Source of the DNA: SAR202 cluster bacterium
GTDB lineage: Bacteria > Chloroflexota > Dehalococcoidia > Lucifugimonadales > JASMAO01
DNA length: 6,296 bases
Reading direction: 5' to 3'
NCBI GenBank assembly: GCA_030754315.1
Contig: JASMAO010000050.1
Location: forward strand, 1-6,296
Of the stretch, positions 5,826 to 6,296 are shown one piece after another. The notes beneath the pieces are model-generated. The model was not told where the DNA came from, searched no databases, and was given only the letters and a program-made list of their open reading frames with translations. The position numbers and the translations under genes are program-made. Every line of letters starts with the position of its first letter. The first letter of the stretch is position 1.

Positions 5826-6188
5826 ATGGCCAGATTCCTCATAGAGGTGGCTGCCTATGCTTCGATGGCCACCTGGGGTTGGCAACTATCCACCAGCTTA
5901 CCAAGTTTTGTGACGGGCCTTGGAGCGCCAATAATTGCGGCTCTCATAATGGGTACCTTTGCCGTGCCCGGTGATGCAACTCGGAACCGTAAGCCACCTG
6001 TCGCGGTATCAGGCATTGTGAGGTTGAGTCTGGAAATTGTATTTTTCCTTCTGGCGGCTTTGATTCTGTACGTTATGGAGATGACCGTGCCCGCGGCAAT
6101 ACTTTTAGTCGTGACTTGTGGACATTATGTCGCAGATCGAGATAGGGTCAATTGGCTACTGCAGACTGGCCACAGGAGCAAAGAGTGA
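5826..6188 (+). CDS. YrdB family membrane protein (DUF2568)
   Basis: 120 aa, small and very hydrophobic. Four membrane segments are apparent at about residues 4-21, 28-47, 63-84 and 87-102, joined by a polar loop rich in Arg/Lys/Pro (50-58) and ending in a charged tail. The RFLIEVAA...WGW opening, LGAPIIAA, VPGD and LSLEIVFFLLAALxLY match the DUF2568/YrdB pattern, a family of unknown function. I chose ATG 5826 because family members begin at the RFLIE segment and the full length fits; a frame open from GTG 5778 would start upstream of a perfect TATAAT and has no proper ribosome binding site. GGAT (5813-5816) at 9 nt is a weak Shine-Dalgarno. The stop TGA overlaps the start of the next frame, indicating a two-gene transcript. 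Confidence 0.8.
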   Translation: MARFLIEVAAYASMATWGWQLSTSLPSFVTGLGAPIIAALIMGTFAVPGDATRNRKPPVAVSGIVRLSLEIVFFLLAALILYVMEMTVPAAILLVVTCGHYVADRDRVNWLLQTGHRSKE

Positions 6189-6296
6189 GGACAGGTAACC
6201 GTTTTTTCAAAGCGCTTTTTTTGTCGATCTTAAACATTGTGGAATTTATTGCTGATGGATTCGAATCTGTTGCCTCCCAAAAGTTGCGGCCCAGCT
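6185..6296 (+). CDS. Unrecognised protein, N-terminal 37 residues (cut by window edge)
   Basis: A GTG at 6185 overlaps the DUF2568 stop (GTGA) and has AGGAG (6174-6178) 6 nt upstream, a typical translationally coupled start. The frame stays open for 37 codons to the window edge, beginning MRTGNRFFKALFLSILNIVE. The first part is basic and then hydrophobic (FFKALFLSILNIVEFIA, residues 7-23), followed by a polar stretch DGFESVASQKLRPS. This could be a short membrane anchor or an amphipathic helix. I do not recognise the family. Its place after a four-helix membrane protein suggests a partner at the membrane, which is inference only. Confidence 0.65.
   Translation, partial: MRTGNRFFKALFLSILNIVEFIADGFESVASQKLRPS

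Noticed and set aside
5654..5842. Minus-strand 62-residue open frame in the garR/DUF2568 spacer
   Set aside because: It covers the promoter elements of both neighbours, has no recognisable motif and no good Shine-Dalgarno.
6208..6222. AAAGCGCTTT followed by Ts as a terminator after the DUF2568 gene
   Set aside because: The palindrome has no loop and falls within the coupled downstream reading frame.
6255..6290. GATTCGAATC, resembling a tRNA T-loop near the right edge
   Set aside because: Flanking bases do not form a 5-bp T stem and no acceptor or CCA pattern is placed correctly; the stretch is inside an open coding frame with a good start.

Overview
The window is ordinary bacterial chromosome: dense, short spacers, Shine-Dalgarno starts, sigma70-type promoters, and housekeeping genes mixed with oxidoreductases. 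No mobile element, CRISPR array, phage gene or defence system is visible. The look of LexA (recognition region containing SSTSVVDYNL) and of Maf (GCYLNVVGLP near the C-terminus), together with several 2- and 3-hydroxyacid dehydrogenases, suggests to me a Chloroflexota (possibly Dehalococcoidia/SAR202-like) genome. This is an inference from family resemblance recalled from memory, not a measurement.

Layout, left to right. (1) Minus strand: the N-terminal 62 codons of an aldo/keto reductase run off the left edge, preceded by a complete tRNA-Pro(CGG) with encoded CCA and a recognisable promoter almost abutting it. (2) About 300 bp without a gene. (3) Minus strand: a D-2-hydroxyacid dehydrogenase of the CtBP-like type that lacks the usual catalytic glutamate. 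(4) A divergent spacer, then a plus-strand pair only 4 nt apart: an RlmD/RumA-type 23S rRNA m5U methyltransferase with its 4Fe-4S cysteines, and a Maf nucleotide pyrophosphatase. (5) A convergent spacer, then minus-strand lexA with a TTGACA promoter and a palindrome on the predicted start site that is a good candidate for its own operator. (6) A perfect 16-bp stem terminator, then minus-strand garR/glxR (tartronate semialdehyde reductase) with its own promoter and a 7-bp inverted repeat in its leader. (7) A divergent spacer, then a plus-strand pair: a small four-helix membrane protein of the YrdB/DUF2568 family, whose stop codon overlaps (GTGA) the start of another reading frame that runs off the right edge.

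The genes form separate units rather than one pathway. rlmD-maf is a housekeeping unit (rRNA modification plus nucleotide-pool or septation control). lexA is probably autoregulated. The two hydroxyacid dehydrogenases and the aldo/keto reductase fit a lifestyle using small oxygenated organic acids, but no other enzyme of a glycolate or glucarate pathway is in view, so a shared pathway is not demonstrated. I did not find a convincing undescribed system; the best leads are the LexA operator architecture, the hydroxyacid dehydrogenase with the altered active site, and the unrecognised gene at the right edge.
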